From Gammaproteobacteria bacterium (GTDB taxonomy: Bacteria; Pseudomonadota; Gammaproteobacteria; Chromatiales; Chromatiaceae), in assembly GCA_020630035.1 (NCBI GenBank), contig JAHDCB010000062.1, positions 1 to 8,822 of the forward strand: a stretch of 8,822 bases of DNA, given 5' to 3'. Every line of letters starts with the position of its first letter. Positions within the stretch are counted from its first letter, which is position 1. The notes under the pieces were generated by a model. The model did no database searches. It was not told where the DNA came from and was given only the letters and a program-made list of their open reading frames with translations. A program made the translations under genes and the position numbers. Below are positions 8,134 through 8,822 of the stretch, one piece after another.

Positions 8134-8574
8134 ATGAATCCAATCGGCCTGTTTCTCATTATCTTCGTCGGCGCACCACTGCTGGAACTGTACGTCCTGA
8201 TCGAAGTCGGCAGCCAGATCGGCGCCAGCTGGACCATATTGCTATCCATACTGACAGCCGCACTCGGCGGCTGGCTGGTACGTGCACAAGGATTCTCCGT
8301 CGCATTACGTGCCCGGCAACACATGCAACAAGGCACAGTGCCCGCCCTGGAACTGATGGAAGGTGCCACTCTGTTACTGGTTGGCTTCGCCCTACTCCTC
8401 CCAGGCTTCATCACCGATGCGATCGGCTTTATATTACTGATCACACCCATCCGCCGTCAGGCAATCACCTGGATACTGCAACAACGCGGTATCTTACGGC
8501 CGGTGGTACGCAGCCCAGCCACCACACAACACCCACCATACATAGAAGGTGACTTTCGCCGCGAAAACCACTGA
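8134..8574 (+). CDS. fxsA: FxsA family membrane protein
   Basis: This 146-residue protein matches the FxsA family of small inner-membrane proteins. It opens with the family's N-terminal helix (NPIGLFLIIFVGAPLLELYV, residues 2-21), continues with a second hydrophobic segment (about 30-50: TILLSILTAALGGWLV), a short loop with RAQGF, and a hydrophobic region around residues 76-106 containing LLVGFALLLPGFITDAIGF, the most diagnostic stretch. The tail is hydrophilic and not membrane-spanning. In Escherichia coli, extra FxsA relieves exclusion of phage T7 by the F plasmid; its normal role is unclear. The length is similar to the E. coli protein. The gene is on the same strand as selO after a 155-base spacer and ends at a TGA at 8572-8574. 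In many gammaproteobacteria fxsA lies near groES-groEL, which would fall beyond the right edge and cannot be checked here. Confidence 0.92.
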   Translation: MNPIGLFLIIFVGAPLLELYVLIEVGSQIGASWTILLSILTAALGGWLVRAQGFSVALRARQHMQQGTVPALELMEGATLLLVGFALLLPGFITDAIGFILLITPIRRQAITWILQQRGILRPVVRSPATTQHPPYIEGDFRRENH

Positions 8575-8580
8575 AAGACG

Positions 8581-8701
8581 CTCGACACTTCAGTCATGAC
8601 ACCAGTACCAGATCAGACCACACCCTGAAACACACCTGCTGACTCCACCGCAACGCAACCGGATACACACCTGCACTCTACTACCCCACACTGACTCCAC
8701 C
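8581..8701 (+). terminator. Possible Rho-dependent termination region after fxsA
   Basis: Positions 8581-8700 contain 51 C and 15 G by direct count, with no strong stem-loop, no T-run and no supported reading frame. An unstructured C-rich, G-poor transcript directly behind a stop codon is the classic appearance of a Rho loading region. The words ACACACCTGC (8630 and 8665) and CTGACTCCACC (8639 and 8691) each occur twice. The nearby selO coding strand is also C-rich, so the bias is not unique to this stretch. Confidence 0.35.
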
Positions 8702-8759
8702 AATCGGGTGTGATTCAAATTGATGTGGCGTAATAGCTGGGGCACATAAAATTCGTTTC

Positions 8760-8822
8760 GGCGTTACCCGTCAGGGGCTTCTCCGAGGGTCGCCAGAATA
8801 CCCGTCCATGGGGGCTCGGCTG
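8760..8822. repeat. Structured intergenic element with repeated TACCCGTC, cut by window edge
   Basis: Positions 8760-8794 can fold as one hairpin with three stacked 4-bp stems: GGCG with CGCC (8760-8763, 8791-8794), ACCC with GGGT (8766-8769, 8787-8790), and GGGG with CTCC (8774-8777, 8781-8784, including one G-T pair) around a CTT loop. The word TACCCGTC occurs at 8765 and again at 8799, and both copies are followed closely by GGGGCT. Base use changes abruptly from the C/A-rich region before it. It resembles a short dispersed intergenic repeat, but copy number cannot be judged from one window. A structured RNA leader for a gene to the right is the alternative. Confidence 0.4.

Noticed and set aside
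8016..8552. 178-codon plus-strand frame over fxsA
   Set aside because: It overlaps the clearly recognised fxsA gene and has an Arg/His/Thr-rich composition without motifs.
8570..8594. Inverted repeat ACTGAA / TTCAGT at the end of fxsA as an intrinsic terminator
   Set aside because: Only a 6-bp AT-rich stem with a 13-base loop and no T-run after it.
8619..8712. Inverted words CACACCC (8619-8625) and GGGTGTG (8706-8712)
   Set aside because: Seven bases each, 80 bases apart, in low-complexity C/A-rich DNA; likely chance.
8720..8749. Possible plus-strand promoter TTGATG (8720-8725), 18-base spacer, CATAAA (8744-8749)
   Set aside because: Both hexamers match the consensus at only 4 of 6 positions and no downstream gene is visible to support it.
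8720..8822. Minus-strand open frame of about 33 codons from the right edge (3' end of a gene entering from the right)
   Set aside because: Short, no recognisable protein motif, and the same bases fold into a strong hairpin, which better explains them.

Overview
The window looks like chromosomal DNA of a gammaproteobacterium-like organism. This is inferred from the gene families (SelO/YdiU, FxsA, PerM, an AcrB-class RND pump) and a moderate to high GC content; no rRNA or other direct taxonomic marker is present. Genes are packed tightly, and two divergent gene groups leave only 7 bases between their start codons near position 5320.

Leftward group (minus strand, 5318 down to 1): an inner-membrane RND efflux permease, a PerM/AI-2E-family membrane protein, and a protein fusing a phosphopantetheinyl carrier domain to a PAPS-type sulfotransferase. 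The carrier-sulfotransferase runs off the left edge. The three genes are separated by only 3 and 2 bases, so they are almost certainly one operon. A carrier-sulfotransferase fusion is a hallmark of nonribosomal peptide/polyketide assembly lines. The two membrane proteins encoded just before it are plausible exporters of the product. This is the most interesting part of the window and probably the edge of a biosynthetic locus lying to the left.

Rightward group (plus strand, 5326 to 8574): a secreted-then-membrane protein of the HupE/UreJ_2 family, SelO (protein adenylyltransferase, YdiU) starting 1 base after it, a 155-base spacer, and FxsA. All three families are ordinary housekeeping or accessory families, and all three genes look intact.

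Right end (8575 to 8822): no gene is visible. The first about 125 bases are C-rich and G-poor and could act as a Rho-dependent termination region for the fxsA transcript. The last about 60 bases hold a folded element (three stacked 4-bp stems and a repeated TACCCGTC word) that resembles a short intergenic repeat cut by the window edge.

No tRNA, rRNA, CRISPR array or insertion sequence was recognised.
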